Below are positions 16,716 through 25,541 of a stretch of 64,000 nucleotides of DNA, piece by piece. The notes under the pieces were generated by a model that saw nothing but the letters and a program-made list of their open reading frames with translations, was not told where the DNA came from and did no database searches. This stretch comes from Mycolicibacterium komanii (GTDB taxonomy: Bacteria; Actinomycetota; Actinomycetes; Mycobacteriales; Mycobacteriaceae), in NCBI RefSeq assembly GCF_001050035.1, contig NZ_CVTA01000011.1:186001-250000 (forward strand), given 5' to 3'. Both the position numbers and the translations under genes were made by a program. Positions within the stretch are counted from its first letter, which is position 1, and the number at the start of each line of letters is the position of its first letter.

Positions 16716-17971
16716 CAGCCACCACCCGGGAACGGGCCGGCGAATATGGACGACCCGGGTGGCGGCGCGTCGTCGAACGGAGGCGGTGTGACCGGGAGCA
16801 GGGGAGGCGGCGCCTCGGCACGCATGGGCACCATCACCGGGGGAGCGCCCGATTCCTCCGGCGGTGCGGGCAGGTTCAGGCCCGAGATCAGGGGGTCATA
16901 GGTGTAGTTCAGGTGAACCGGGTCACCCGGTGCCGGAACCAGTGCGATGTTCGGATCACCCCACCGCGTACCCAGGAACAGCGACCGCTTGAGGCGGGGG
17001 ACGGTGAGGTCCATGGTCGCGAAGATGTTGATGTAATCCCCGCGGATGGCCCGGTCGACGAAGTTCTGCGTGAAGGGGAAGATCGGTAGGTAGGCGATGA
17101 CCGGTCCGATCTGACCGACGTCGGCCAGCGCCTTCAACGTGGGGTCGAGGTTGGACAGGTTGCGCACGAGATCGTCACCGGCCGTGTTCACCACATGGGT
17201 TGCGGTATCGCTGAATTCGCCGAGCTTGCGCATGGCGGTGACGAGCTGGTCGCGGTCCTCCAACAGCACGTCCATCGCGGGCGGAACCGTCCGCAGCGCC
17301 TCGGTGATGTCGCCCTGCTGAGCGGCCAGCGTGGCGGTGAACCGGTCGAGTTCGGTGATCGACGTGTTGAATCGGTCCCGCTGCGCGTCGACGGTGCCCA
17401 CAAAAGTGTCCAGCCGCGTGATCAGATCGTGAACGTCACCCTCGCGACCGGACAATGCCGTCGCGGCGCTGTGAACGAAGTCGCCGAGCTGCCCGAGTCC
17501 GCCACCGTTGACCACCACGGACAACGACGACAGCGTCTGCTCGGTGGAGGGGTATGTCGTCGACCGGTTCAGCCCGATCGTCGAACCCGGCGCCAACCGG
17601 CCGGTCGGGGGTTGGCCGGGCGGCGGGTCGAGCGCGACGTGCATCGAGCCGAGCAGGCTGGTCTGCCCTATCGTGGCCACCGCGTTCTCGGGTACGGTGA
17701 CATCCGGGCGCACGCGCACCTCGACGTCGGCGACCCAATCGTGTACGTCGAGCCTGCCGACACTGCCCACGACCACGTCGTCCAGCATGACCGGTGAATT
17801 CGATTCCAACGTACCGATGTTCGCGAACCGGGCGTGATAGACCGTACCGTCGGACCCGCTGGCCACCGCACCGGGGAGCGGCAGCGAGTTCACCCCCTCG
17901 AAGCCGCACGACGTGGCGGCCACCACGACACAGAGGGTGGCCGCCGCGCGGCGCAAACGTCGCGCGATCAC
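16715..17971 (-). CDS. mceE: Mce-family lipoprotein MceE
   Basis: A 418-residue MCE protein starting at GTG 17971, which overlaps the mceD stop (GTGA pattern). Unlike the other five it starts with a lipoprotein signal: RRLRRAAATLCVVVAATSC, the lipobox being AATSC, as in LprK/MceE proteins. The MCE domain (YHARFANIGTLESNSPVMLDDVVVGSV) and a long coiled-coil region follow, then a Pro-rich tail. It anchors the Mce complex to the membrane through the lipid. An upstream open frame extends further but overlaps mceD and lacks the signal peptide context. Confidence 0.88.
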   Translation of the reverse strand: MIARRLRRAAATLCVVVAATSCGFEGVNSLPLPGAVASGSDGTVYHARFANIGTLESNSPVMLDDVVVGSVGRLDVHDWVADVEVRVRPDVTVPENAVATIGQTSLLGSMHVALDPPPGQPPTGRLAPGSTIGLNRSTTYPSTEQTLSSLSVVVNGGGLGQLGDFVHSAATALSGREGDVHDLITRLDTFVGTVDAQRDRFNTSITELDRFTATLAAQQGDITEALRTVPPAMDVLLEDRDQLVTAMRKLGEFSDTATHVVNTAGDDLVRNLSNLDPTLKALADVGQIGPVIAYLPIFPFTQNFVDRAIRGDYINIFATMDLTVPRLKRSLFLGTRWGDPNIALVPAPGDPVHLNYTYDPLISGLNLPAPPEESGAPPVMVPMRAEAPPPLLPVTPPPFDDAPPPGSSIFAGPFPGGG

Positions 17972-19302
17972 GGGGCACCCCCGTCGGCAGGCGGCGGTGC
18001 TCCGGCGGGCAGCAGGACGTCGTGCAGCGTCGGTGCGGGGCCTGGCGGATCGGAGTAACCCGGCGCCGGGCCAGGCAGCCCCGAGTACGCGGAGACCGCC
18101 GGCGGTTGCGACGGTGGCACGGGGGCGCCACCGGATCCGCCGGGCGCCAGCGCCGGATCGGTGTAGGACAGTTTGTCGGGGGTGACGGCCGGCATCAGGA
18201 ACGGGTTCAGCGGCGGTTGAGGTAGCGAGTTGAAGTTGAGAAGCCGCAACGCAGGCCCCAGGTATTTGGCGCACACCTCGGCCGTCTCGGGCGCGGTGAT
18301 GTTGGCGATACCCCCGATCGCTCCGCAGATGAACGCGACGGGATTGGAGAAGTTGCTGAACACGAAGGTGCCGAGCGCGCCCGGTACGTTCGGGTTGAGG
18401 ATGTTGTAGGAGTTCGCGAATGCGGTCGGCGCGACATGCAGGATGTTCTCCACGTCCAGGCGATGGTCGGCCAACACCTGCGTCACGTTGGCCAGCCGCT
18501 GAACCTGTTCGGCGGTCTTGTCCCTGGTGCCGGCCACGAACCGCTGCACCTCGCCGACCGCGACGGCGAGTTCCGATAGGGCGGCATCGAGATCGCTTCT
18601 GCTGTCGTCCAACACGGTGGAGAAGGTCGCCAGGCGGTCCTGAAACAGCACGAGGTCGTCGCCGCTGTCCCGCAGCGCGGTGACGAAGACCTGTAGGTTC
18701 TCGATGGTCGCGACGATGTCGCCGCTACCGTCGGACAGGATGCGGGCCAGTTGGGACAGCTGCGCGAAGGTCTGGCGCAACTTCTCTCCGTTGCCGTCCA
18801 TGGCGGCGGCGGTGGACTCGATGAACCGGCCCATCGATGTCGTGGACATGGCGCTGTCGGGTCCGAGTTCGGTTGCCAGCCGCGACAATTGATTCTTCAC
18901 CTCGTCCCATTCCACCGGCACGGCAGTCCGGGACTGGGGGATCACGCCACCGTCGGCCATGCGCGCCTCTCCCGGCCGATACAGCGGGGCCAGCTGCACG
19001 TAGCGCGCGGCCACCAGGTTCTGCGCGACGATGACGGCCTTGGCGTCGGCGGGCACACGGATGCCGTGATCGACCTCCATGACCACTTCGGCATCGTTGG
19101 CGCGCGGGGTGATGGCACGGATCGTGCCGACCTTCACCCCGGCGATGCGTACGTCGTCGCCGGGATAGAGGCTCGTCGCCGAGGAGAAGTACGCGGTGAT
19201 CCGTTGCGCCGGGAAATACATCTGGCGGATCAACACCACCGCGCCCGCGACCAGGACGGCGACGAGCACTGCCAACAGCAACTGCTTTGCAATGGGCCTC
19301 AC
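17968..19302 (-). CDS. mceD: Mce-family protein MceD
   Basis: A 444-residue MCE protein from GTG 19302, two bases after the mceC stop; a longer start at 19335 would overlap mceC by 31 bases. N-terminal helix KQLLLAVLVAVLVAGAVVLI, MCE domain (ITAYFSSATSLYPGDDVRIAGVKVGTI) with ARYVQLAPLY at its end, helical region, then a Pro/Gly-rich C-terminus (PPGPAPTLHDVLLPAG). Part of the hexameric Mce substrate channel. Confidence 0.88.
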   Translation of the reverse strand: MRPIAKQLLLAVLVAVLVAGAVVLIRQMYFPAQRITAYFSSATSLYPGDDVRIAGVKVGTIRAITPRANDAEVVMEVDHGIRVPADAKAVIVAQNLVAARYVQLAPLYRPGEARMADGGVIPQSRTAVPVEWDEVKNQLSRLATELGPDSAMSTTSMGRFIESTAAAMDGNGEKLRQTFAQLSQLARILSDGSGDIVATIENLQVFVTALRDSGDDLVLFQDRLATFSTVLDDSRSDLDAALSELAVAVGEVQRFVAGTRDKTAEQVQRLANVTQVLADHRLDVENILHVAPTAFANSYNILNPNVPGALGTFVFSNFSNPVAFICGAIGGIANITAPETAEVCAKYLGPALRLLNFNSLPQPPLNPFLMPAVTPDKLSYTDPALAPGGSGGAPVPPSQPPAVSAYSGLPGPAPGYSDPPGPAPTLHDVLLPAGAPPPADGGAP

Positions 19303-19304
19303 CG

Positions 19305-20360
19305 TCAACCCCCCGGTATTCCGTTGCGCGGCCACGGAAACAGGGCCCGGGGCATGTTCGGGTCATTCGCGCGGAAACCGAAGGCGTAGTCGAAGAACGG
19401 CTGAAGGAACTGCGGCGGGATCAGATTCGGCACGAACGCGCTGTAGTACGCGCCGCTCGCCACGGACTCGCTGGTGGTGATCTCGAACTTCTTCAACCCC
19501 GGCAGCGCCTTCGACAGGTTGTCGCGGTTCTTCTCGAGCATCGCGGTCACGGAGTTCAGCCTGTCCAGTGTCGGGGCGAGTTCGGCCTCGTTGTCCTTGA
19601 CCAGGCCGGTGAGGTGCCGAGCCACGGCCGCTACGTTGGCCAGCAATTCGCTGATGGCGTGCCTGCGTTCGACGAGCACTGCCAGCAGATCGTTGGCGTT
19701 GAGAATCAACGTGTTGACCTGCTCGCTGCGCTGGGCGAGCACGTGAGCCACTGACGCGGCGTTCTCGAGCAGCGTGTTGAGCCGCTCGCTGCGGCTGTTC
19801 AGTGACCGCGACAGCCGGGTCAGGCCATCGAATGTCGGGCCAAGCCGCGGCGCGACCTGGTCGAGGGTCGCCGACAGCAGGTCGAGCGACTGGTTGAGCG
19901 CGGTCGTGTCGGTCGCGGCGACGTTGGTGGTCAGGTCGTTGACGGCTTCGTTCAGCGAGTAGGGCGATCCCGTTCGAGACTGCGGTATGACGTCGCCCAC
20001 CCGCATCGCGCAGGAGCCCGCCGGTTCCACGGTCAGCACGCGTTCGCCGAGCAGCGAACCGGTCCTGATGTGCGCCGTGGTCTGATCACCCAGGCGCACA
20101 GTGTCTTTGACCGTGAACGTGACCACCGCGCCTCGCTCGCCCAGCGCGACGTCGGTCACACTGCCCACCCGGACCCCCGAGACCTTGACCTCGTTTCCCG
20201 CGCTGAGTCCGCCCGCCTCGGCGAACTCGGCACGATAGGTCAGCGCGGTGGCCCAAGCGATCAGCCGTTCCGGTTGCAGCCCGACGGCGATGACGAGCAC
20301 GATGAGGACCACACCGATCAATCCGGTTCGAGTCAGGTCGGCGGCGCGGTATCTAAGCAT
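19305..20360 (-). CDS. mceC: Mce-family protein MceC
   Basis: A 351-residue MCE protein. Helix GLIGVVLIVLVIAVGL, MCE domain (YRAEFAEAGGLSAGNEVKVSGVRVGSV, GERVLTVEPAG) and long helices. It overlaps mceB by 8 bases. It lacks the long Pro-rich tail seen in MceD, MceE and MceF and ends in NGIPGG. Confidence 0.88.
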   Translation of the reverse strand: MLRYRAADLTRTGLIGVVLIVLVIAVGLQPERLIAWATALTYRAEFAEAGGLSAGNEVKVSGVRVGSVTDVALGERGAVVTFTVKDTVRLGDQTTAHIRTGSLLGERVLTVEPAGSCAMRVGDVIPQSRTGSPYSLNEAVNDLTTNVAATDTTALNQSLDLLSATLDQVAPRLGPTFDGLTRLSRSLNSRSERLNTLLENAASVAHVLAQRSEQVNTLILNANDLLAVLVERRHAISELLANVAAVARHLTGLVKDNEAELAPTLDRLNSVTAMLEKNRDNLSKALPGLKKFEITTSESVASGAYYSAFVPNLIPPQFLQPFFDYAFGFRANDPNMPRALFPWPRNGIPGG

Positions 20361-21381
20361 CGGGCTCGGCGCACCTTCCGTACCGCTGCTTCACCCACGG
20401 GAAGACCGCGGTCCTTCCCTGCAAATCGGTGACGCGGATCGTGATGCCGCACAGGTAGTAGTTGACGAAGCTGCCGTACGAGCCGACCCGCGCCAGCTTG
20501 CGGTAGTTCTCCGGGGCGCGCTGCAGGGCGACGTCGATCTGACCCTTGCCCTCGTCGAGTTGCGGCGCAAGCCGATTGAGCTGATCGACCGTCGCGGCGA
20601 GCGGGGGACGGGCACCGGACAGCAGCTGCGCGACGGAGGCCGTTCCGGTGCTGAGTGAGTCGATGGCGGTGCCGATCGTGTCGCGGTCGGCGGCCAGTTC
20701 CGTCGCCAAGCGCTCGAAGCGGTCCAGCGCACCGGAAAATCGTTCGCCCTCCCTGCCCAGGGTGGCCAGCACGGAGTCGAGGTTGTCGATCAGCTGTTCC
20801 AGGGCTGCGTTGTTGTCCGCCAACGTATTCGAGAACGACGACGTCTTGTTCAGCAGCGAGTCCAGCGTGTCGCCCTGGCCCTGGAAGATCTGGAGCAGTG
20901 CACCGGTGAGCGCATTGACGTCGGTGGGGTTCAACCCTCGGATCACGGGCTTGAGCCCGCCCAGAAGCAGGTCGAGGTCGAGGGCGGGCTGCGTATGGCC
21001 GACGGGAATCTGTGCGCCAATGGGCATCACGCGCGTTGAGCCCGGGCCCTCGACCAGCTCGAGGTACCGGTCCCCGACGAGGTTGAGATACCGCACCGCC
21101 GCCCTGGTCCCGGTGGTGAGGACGACGTCGTCGTCGGCGTCGAACGACACCACCACGGTGTTGTCGGGGCGCAGTGCCACGTCGTGCACGGTGCCCACCC
21201 GCACACCGGCCACCCGCACCGAGTCGCCGGGTTCGATGCTGGAGGCATCGGCGAAAACAGCGGAGTAGCTTCTCGTCGACCCGCCGCGGAATTCGCCGAA
21301 GATGAGGAAGAGGCTCGCGGTCAACGCCGACATGACGGCCACGAAGACGCCGAACTTGGCCGCGGTGCGCGCCGCGCTCAT
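20353..21381 (-). CDS. mceB: Mce-family protein MceB
   Basis: A 342-residue MCE protein starting at ATG 21381, overlapping the mceA stop by 4 bases. An upstream extension of the frame inside mceA has no hydrophobic or conserved content. Helix GVFVAVMSALTASLFLIFGEF, MCE domain (YSAVFADASSIEPGDSVRVAGVRVGTV, RYLNLVGDRYLELVEG), helical needle region, and a C-terminal Cys pair (YYLCGIT and YGRCAEPDA) typical of MceB ends. Confidence 0.88.
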   Translation of the reverse strand: MSAARTAAKFGVFVAVMSALTASLFLIFGEFRGGSTRSYSAVFADASSIEPGDSVRVAGVRVGTVHDVALRPDNTVVVSFDADDDVVLTTGTRAAVRYLNLVGDRYLELVEGPGSTRVMPIGAQIPVGHTQPALDLDLLLGGLKPVIRGLNPTDVNALTGALLQIFQGQGDTLDSLLNKTSSFSNTLADNNAALEQLIDNLDSVLATLGREGERFSGALDRFERLATELAADRDTIGTAIDSLSTGTASVAQLLSGARPPLAATVDQLNRLAPQLDEGKGQIDVALQRAPENYRKLARVGSYGSFVNYYLCGITIRVTDLQGRTAVFPWVKQRYGRCAEPDA

Positions 21382-22649
21382 CCGGGCTGCCCGTACTGCG
21401 CGGTGTTGCGCGGCGGTCCGTCGATGGGCCCGAACAGCCATTGCTTGAGTCCGTCGGAGTTGAGTAGGAGGCCCTGGTTTCCGTAGCGCGCGGGATTGGT
21501 CCCCACGTCGGCGATCACCTTGGCGGGAAACTCGTTGTAGCGCAGGGGCAATTGGCCCTGACACTGCGGGCCGCCGGAGGCGGCGACCTTCGGGAGGTCC
21601 TGAGGGTAGCGGTAGCGTTCGATGCCCAGCACCAGGGCGCCGATGTCGTTGACGCCGGGCACGGGGGCCGGCGGCTTGGCGACGAAGTTTTTCAGGATTC
21701 CGGTGAGCGAGCAGTTGAGCGCTTCGTGATACTCGTTGGTGAGGTCGGTGGTCGGGACCATCAGATGCACGAGGTTGGCCAACGATTCCTGGTTCCCGCC
21801 GATGACGTCATTGCCGACATCGGCCAACCCGATGGCCGACACCAGAAAGCGGTCAAGGTCGGATTGTTCCTCGACGAGCGTGCGACTGATCGCGCTGGCG
21901 TGCCGGAATATCGTCATCAGGTCCGGGGCCGCGTCGGCGTAACCCGTCGCCACCTCGGGCAGCATCTGCAGCTCCCGGTCCAATCGGGGCAGGCTCGGTT
22001 CGATTTTGGCCAGGAAAGCGTTGAAGTCGGAGAGTGACCGGCCGAACGTTTCACCGCGGCCGCTGAACGCCGTCGACATCGCTCCCAGCGTCTCGTTCAG
22101 CTTCACCGGATCGATGTGAGAGAGCACCGAATTCAGCTCGGTGAAGATCGTGTTGGTCTCCACGGTGACGTGCTCGGAATCGAGCACCTGTCCGGCCCGA
22201 AGCGTCGCCCCGGACGGTTGTGGGGGCGGGAGGAACTCCACCGATTTCGCGCCGAAGACGGTGTTGGCGCCGATCTCGACGCGGGTGTTGTCGGGGATGA
22301 GGCCGAGGCGTACCGGTTCGATCGCCAACGTGAGTTTCGCTCGGCCATCCTGCGTCTGATCGACGGCAGCGACGGTGCCGATCTGTGCACCGTTCAGCTT
22401 GACCTTGGCGCCGCGGTCCATGAGCAGACCGGCGCGGTCGGTCATGACGGTGATCGGCGCCGAGGGCGTGAAGCGTCCGTTGAACATCGCGACGGCGACG
22501 GCAATCACGCCGACGATGGCGCTGACGGCGAGCAGCCCGACAACGGGGCGGCGGTAACTCCTGGCCCCGAAGTCGCGACCGGGAGCCGCGGCCACCGGGC
22601 GTGAATCGGTCGCCGCACTCCACGGCGCGCGCCTCAGATTCGGGCGCAT
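21378..22649 (-). CDS. mceA: Mce-family protein MceA, first gene of a yrbE-less mce operon
   Basis: A 423-residue MCE protein. Basic N-terminus, one helix (VVGLLAVSAIVGVIAVAVAMF), MCE domain (ITVMTDRAGLLMDRGAKVKLNGAQIGTV, TVFGAKSVEFLPP), then helices and a C-terminal globular part with a Cys pair (ALNCSLTG and GPQCQGQ). The operon runs mceA-B-C-D-E-F with overlaps or gaps of at most two bases. In most mce operons two yrbE permease genes come before mceA; here the next gene upstream is the divergent aldehyde dehydrogenase, so the YrbE proteins must come from elsewhere. Cargo is unknown; lipid or sterol-like molecules are usual for the family. Confidence 0.9.
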   Translation of the reverse strand: MRPNLRRAPWSAATDSRPVAAAPGRDFGARSYRRPVVGLLAVSAIVGVIAVAVAMFNGRFTPSAPITVMTDRAGLLMDRGAKVKLNGAQIGTVAAVDQTQDGRAKLTLAIEPVRLGLIPDNTRVEIGANTVFGAKSVEFLPPPQPSGATLRAGQVLDSEHVTVETNTIFTELNSVLSHIDPVKLNETLGAMSTAFSGRGETFGRSLSDFNAFLAKIEPSLPRLDRELQMLPEVATGYADAAPDLMTIFRHASAISRTLVEEQSDLDRFLVSAIGLADVGNDVIGGNQESLANLVHLMVPTTDLTNEYHEALNCSLTGILKNFVAKPPAPVPGVNDIGALVLGIERYRYPQDLPKVAASGGPQCQGQLPLRYNEFPAKVIADVGTNPARYGNQGLLLNSDGLKQWLFGPIDGPPRNTAQYGQPG

Positions 22650-22847
22650 CCGAGCAAAGTGCCGGCGGCGATCAACACTGACCCCCTAAGATGTGACCGA
22701 AATCTCATACTCGCAGTGACGAGAAGGGTACACAGCGAAAATCAGAACATCAACATACTTTGGCCAAGCTATTTACTATTGTTTAAACGAGAGTTACGTT
22801 CTACTGCGAAGTGCACAGTCTTGTGACAGTGGCCGAGGGAGAGCGAC
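22650..22847. other. Divergent promoter region, mce operon / aldehyde dehydrogenase
   Basis: 198 bases, AT-rich between 22730 and 22805. It contains the motif shared with the acyl-CoA ligase promoter (22775-22805, minus). GAGGGAGAG (22836-22844) is the likely ribosome binding site for the GTG at 22848. I saw no KstR-type palindrome. Confidence 0.55.
22775..22805 (-). promoter_or_regulatory. Motif shared with acyl-CoA ligase promoter (copy 2)
   Basis: On the minus strand, reading toward mceA, it reads AGTAGAACGTAACTCTCGT then TTAAACAATAGT. It matches 9770-9799 at about 25 of 31 positions with one gap. It ends ~126 bases before the mceA start and begins ~42 bases from the divergent aldehyde dehydrogenase start, so one site could serve both directions. 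Confidence 0.6.
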
Positions 22848-24317
22848 GTGCCGATTCTCGATGAGAACCGCACCTTCGTTGCCGGGCGCTGGGTGACCGG
22901 GCAGGACGTCATCGGTGTGGAGAACCCCGCAGACGAGAGCCATGTCCACGACCTGACCGCCACACCGTTGAGCGAGGTCGAGCGGGCGATCGCCGAGGCC
23001 CGGCGCAGCTTCGATGCCGGCGTCTGGGCGGACCAACCCGTCGCCGAACGGGCCCGCACACTGCACGCGTTCATCGACTACGTAGAGGCCAACGCCGCGA
23101 CGGTCGTCCCGACGCTGGTGGCCGAAGCCGGCCAGCCGACACGGTTCGCCGACATGACCCAGATGCGGTCGGGCGTGGCGGTCGCCCGCCAGACCATCGA
23201 CCTGTACACGTCGATGTCGCACGAGGAGCCGAGCCCCGTCCCGGTCGACGATCTCGTCCGCGGCCGGGTGGCACTGAGCGTCCGCCGACATGAGCCCGTC
23301 GGCGTGGTGACCGCGATCACGCCCTACAACGCTGCGCTCATCATGGGGTTCCAGAAACTCATTCCGGCGCTGATGGCCGGCAATTCGGTCATCCTGCGGC
23401 CGAGCCCCCTCACCCCGATCTCGTCGCTGATCTTCGCCAAGGCCGCCGAGGCGGTCGGCCTGCCGACCGGGGTGCTCAGCGTCGTCGCCGAAACCGGCAC
23501 CGCCGCAGCGGAACTGCTCACCAGCCATCCCGCGGTCGACATGGTGTCCTTCACGGGTTCGACGCTCGCGGGCCGCAAGATCCTGGCCCAGGCAGCGCCG
23601 ACGGTGAAACGGGTATCCCTGGAGCTCGGCGGCAAATCGGCACAGATCTACCTGCCCGACGCCGTCGACCGGGCCGCGGTCGGGGCGGCCATGGTCGTGA
23701 TGAGCACCGCCGGGCAGGCGTGCGTCGCCGCTACGCGCATGCTGGTCCCCGAGGAGCAGCGCGCGCAGGTGCTCGAGGCGGTGGGCGCCGCGTACCGCAA
23801 CATCAAGGTCGGGCCGCCTGGCTCGGCGGACGCCGCGATGGGGCCGGTCATCAGTGCGGCACAACGTGATCGGTGCGAACGCCTCGTGAGTGCGGCCGAG
23901 GAGAACGGCGGAAAGGTGGTCTGCGGCGGAGGCCGCCCCGCCGGCCTCGACCGCGGCTACTACTTCGAGCCGACGGTGCTCGACCTACCGGACAACGCCA
24001 ATCCCGCCGCGCAGGAGGAGATCTTCGGTCCGGTCATCGCGGTGCTGGGCTACCGGGATCTCGACCACGCGGTCGAGATGGCCAACGACACCATCTACGG
24101 CCTGTCCGGTCAGGTGTACGGCGCGGATGTGAGCGCGGCCGTGGGCGTCGCACGCAGGCTGCGCACCGGCGCGGTCAACGTGAACACCACGGTGTTCTCC
24201 GCGTACGCGCCCAGCGGTGGATACAAGCAGAGCGGCCTGGGTCGAGAACGCGGCCCCGACGGCATCCGCGAGTTCCAAGAAGTCAAACACATGTCGATAG
24301 GGGAGCTTTCACGATGA
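22848..24317 (+). CDS. Aldehyde dehydrogenase (NAD(P)+-dependent)
   Basis: A 489-residue ALDH. Family motifs: catalytic Glu in SLELGGKSAQ, nucleophilic Cys in TAGQACVAATR, cofactor motif FTGSTLAGR, and the C-terminal EEIFGPVIAVL and PSGGYKQSGLGRERG. It oxidises an aldehyde to an acid, fitting a catabolic cluster with P450s and dehydrogenases. GTG 22848 follows a good Shine-Dalgarno. Its stop overlaps the ATG of the amidohydrolase gene (ATGA), making it the head of an operon that runs at least to 30524. Confidence 0.9.
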   Translation: MPILDENRTFVAGRWVTGQDVIGVENPADESHVHDLTATPLSEVERAIAEARRSFDAGVWADQPVAERARTLHAFIDYVEANAATVVPTLVAEAGQPTRFADMTQMRSGVAVARQTIDLYTSMSHEEPSPVPVDDLVRGRVALSVRRHEPVGVVTAITPYNAALIMGFQKLIPALMAGNSVILRPSPLTPISSLIFAKAAEAVGLPTGVLSVVAETGTAAAELLTSHPAVDMVSFTGSTLAGRKILAQAAPTVKRVSLELGGKSAQIYLPDAVDRAAVGAAMVVMSTAGQACVAATRMLVPEEQRAQVLEAVGAAYRNIKVGPPGSADAAMGPVISAAQRDRCERLVSAAEENGGKVVCGGGRPAGLDRGYYFEPTVLDLPDNANPAAQEEIFGPVIAVLGYRDLDHAVEMANDTIYGLSGQVYGADVSAAVGVARRLRTGAVNVNTTVFSAYAPSGGYKQSGLGRERGPDGIREFQEVKHMSIGELSR

Positions 24318-25537
24318 GCGCGAACGGGAACGGGACCGGCACCTACGATCTCAACTGGTTGATCTCGGTCGACGACCACATCCTCGAGCCGCCGAACCTC
24401 TGGGTCGACCGGGTCGCCGCCAAGGACCGCGACAGGGCACCGCACATGGAACCCGACGACAACGGGGTGGACATGTGGGTCTACGACGGCAAGCGCTACC
24501 CGAACTCGGGCCTGTCCGCCGTGGTCGGCAAGTCCAAGGAGGAGTTCAGCCCCGAGCCGTTGTCGTACTCGGAGATGCGGCCCGGCTGCTATGACGCCAA
24601 GGCCCGCGTCGAGGACATGGACCGCTCGGGTGTCCTTGCGTCGCTGTGCTTTCCGACGATCACACGATTCTGCGGCCAGCTGTTCATGGAGGCCAGCGAC
24701 CGGGAATTCGGCTTCGAATGTCTGCAGCACTACAACGACTGGCTGGTCGAAGATTGGTGCGCGGCGGCCCCGGGGCGCTACATCCCGCTCATGCTGATCC
24801 CGATGTGGGATCCGAAGCTCGCGGCCAAGGAGATGGAGCGCATGGCTGCGCGGGGCGTGACGTCTTTTGCCTTCTCGGAGAATCCGGAACCGCTCGGGCT
24901 GCCGACGATCCATGACCCCAGCGGTTACTGGGAACCGGTGATGGCGGCGGCCAACGAAACCGGGATGGTCGCCAGCATGCACGTCGGCTCGTCGTCGCAA
25001 CTGCCGAAGATCTGCAAGGACGCGCCGTTTATGGCGAACCTCACCTGGGGCGCCTCCCGCACGTCGGGAACCATGCTCTCCTGGCTGTTCAGTGGCTTGT
25101 TTCAGCGCTATCCCAACCTGAAGATCGCCCTCTCCGAGGGCGAGATGGGGTGGATGCCGTACTTCCTCGAACGCGCGGAGCAGGTGCTCGACAAACAGCG
25201 CTACTGGGTCAAGCGCGGAACCAAGTTCATGGGCCATGCGGGCAACGATGCCGATCTCGACACCCTCGACATCCGGGAGACCTTCTGCAACCACATCTTC
25301 GGTTGCATCATCGAGGATCGGCACGCCATCAAGAGCCTCGACGAACTCGGCGAGGACAACATCATGTGCGAGACCGACTATCCACACTCGGACTCGACAT
25401 GGCCGAACTGCATCGACGTCGCCCGCGACACGATGAAGGACCTGCCCGAAGAGGTCCAGTACAAGCTGCTTCGCGGCAACGCCGAACGGCTGTACCGCTT
25501 CACCCCGGCGGAACCTCCGGTCCTTGCGGGCGTGTGA
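24314..25537 (+). CDS. Amidohydrolase-2 family metal-dependent hydrolase
   Basis: A 407-residue TIM-barrel protein of the amidohydrolase-2 (ACMSD-like) family, start ATG 24314. The first metal motif reads VDDHILEPP, where the canonical HxH is D-H, a form common in actinobacterial members. Further family landmarks are KARVEDMDRSGV, MHVGSSS, the histidine-bearing GHAGN and the late CETDYPHSDSTWP with the conserved Asp/His. Such proteins cleave or decarboxylate ring or amide substrates in catabolic clusters; the reaction is not predictable. It lies between the aldehyde dehydrogenase (4-base overlap) and an SDR gene 4 bases on. Confidence 0.84.
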   Translation: MSANGNGTGTYDLNWLISVDDHILEPPNLWVDRVAAKDRDRAPHMEPDDNGVDMWVYDGKRYPNSGLSAVVGKSKEEFSPEPLSYSEMRPGCYDAKARVEDMDRSGVLASLCFPTITRFCGQLFMEASDREFGFECLQHYNDWLVEDWCAAAPGRYIPLMLIPMWDPKLAAKEMERMAARGVTSFAFSENPEPLGLPTIHDPSGYWEPVMAAANETGMVASMHVGSSSQLPKICKDAPFMANLTWGASRTSGTMLSWLFSGLFQRYPNLKIALSEGEMGWMPYFLERAEQVLDKQRYWVKRGTKFMGHAGNDADLDTLDIRETFCNHIFGCIIEDRHAIKSLDELGEDNIMCETDYPHSDSTWPNCIDVARDTMKDLPEEVQYKLLRGNAERLYRFTPAEPPVLAGV

Positions 25538-25541
25538 CGTC

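Noticed and set aside
22650..22847. KstR or KstR2 operator for the mce operon
   Set aside because: I found no convincing AAC-type or AAGCAAG-type palindrome. The shared 30-bp motif is different.
23873..24313. Longer start for the amidohydrolase gene
   Set aside because: The extension overlaps the end of the aldehyde dehydrogenase gene in another frame and reads as low-complexity Arg/Pro. ATG 24314 gives the conserved N-terminus.
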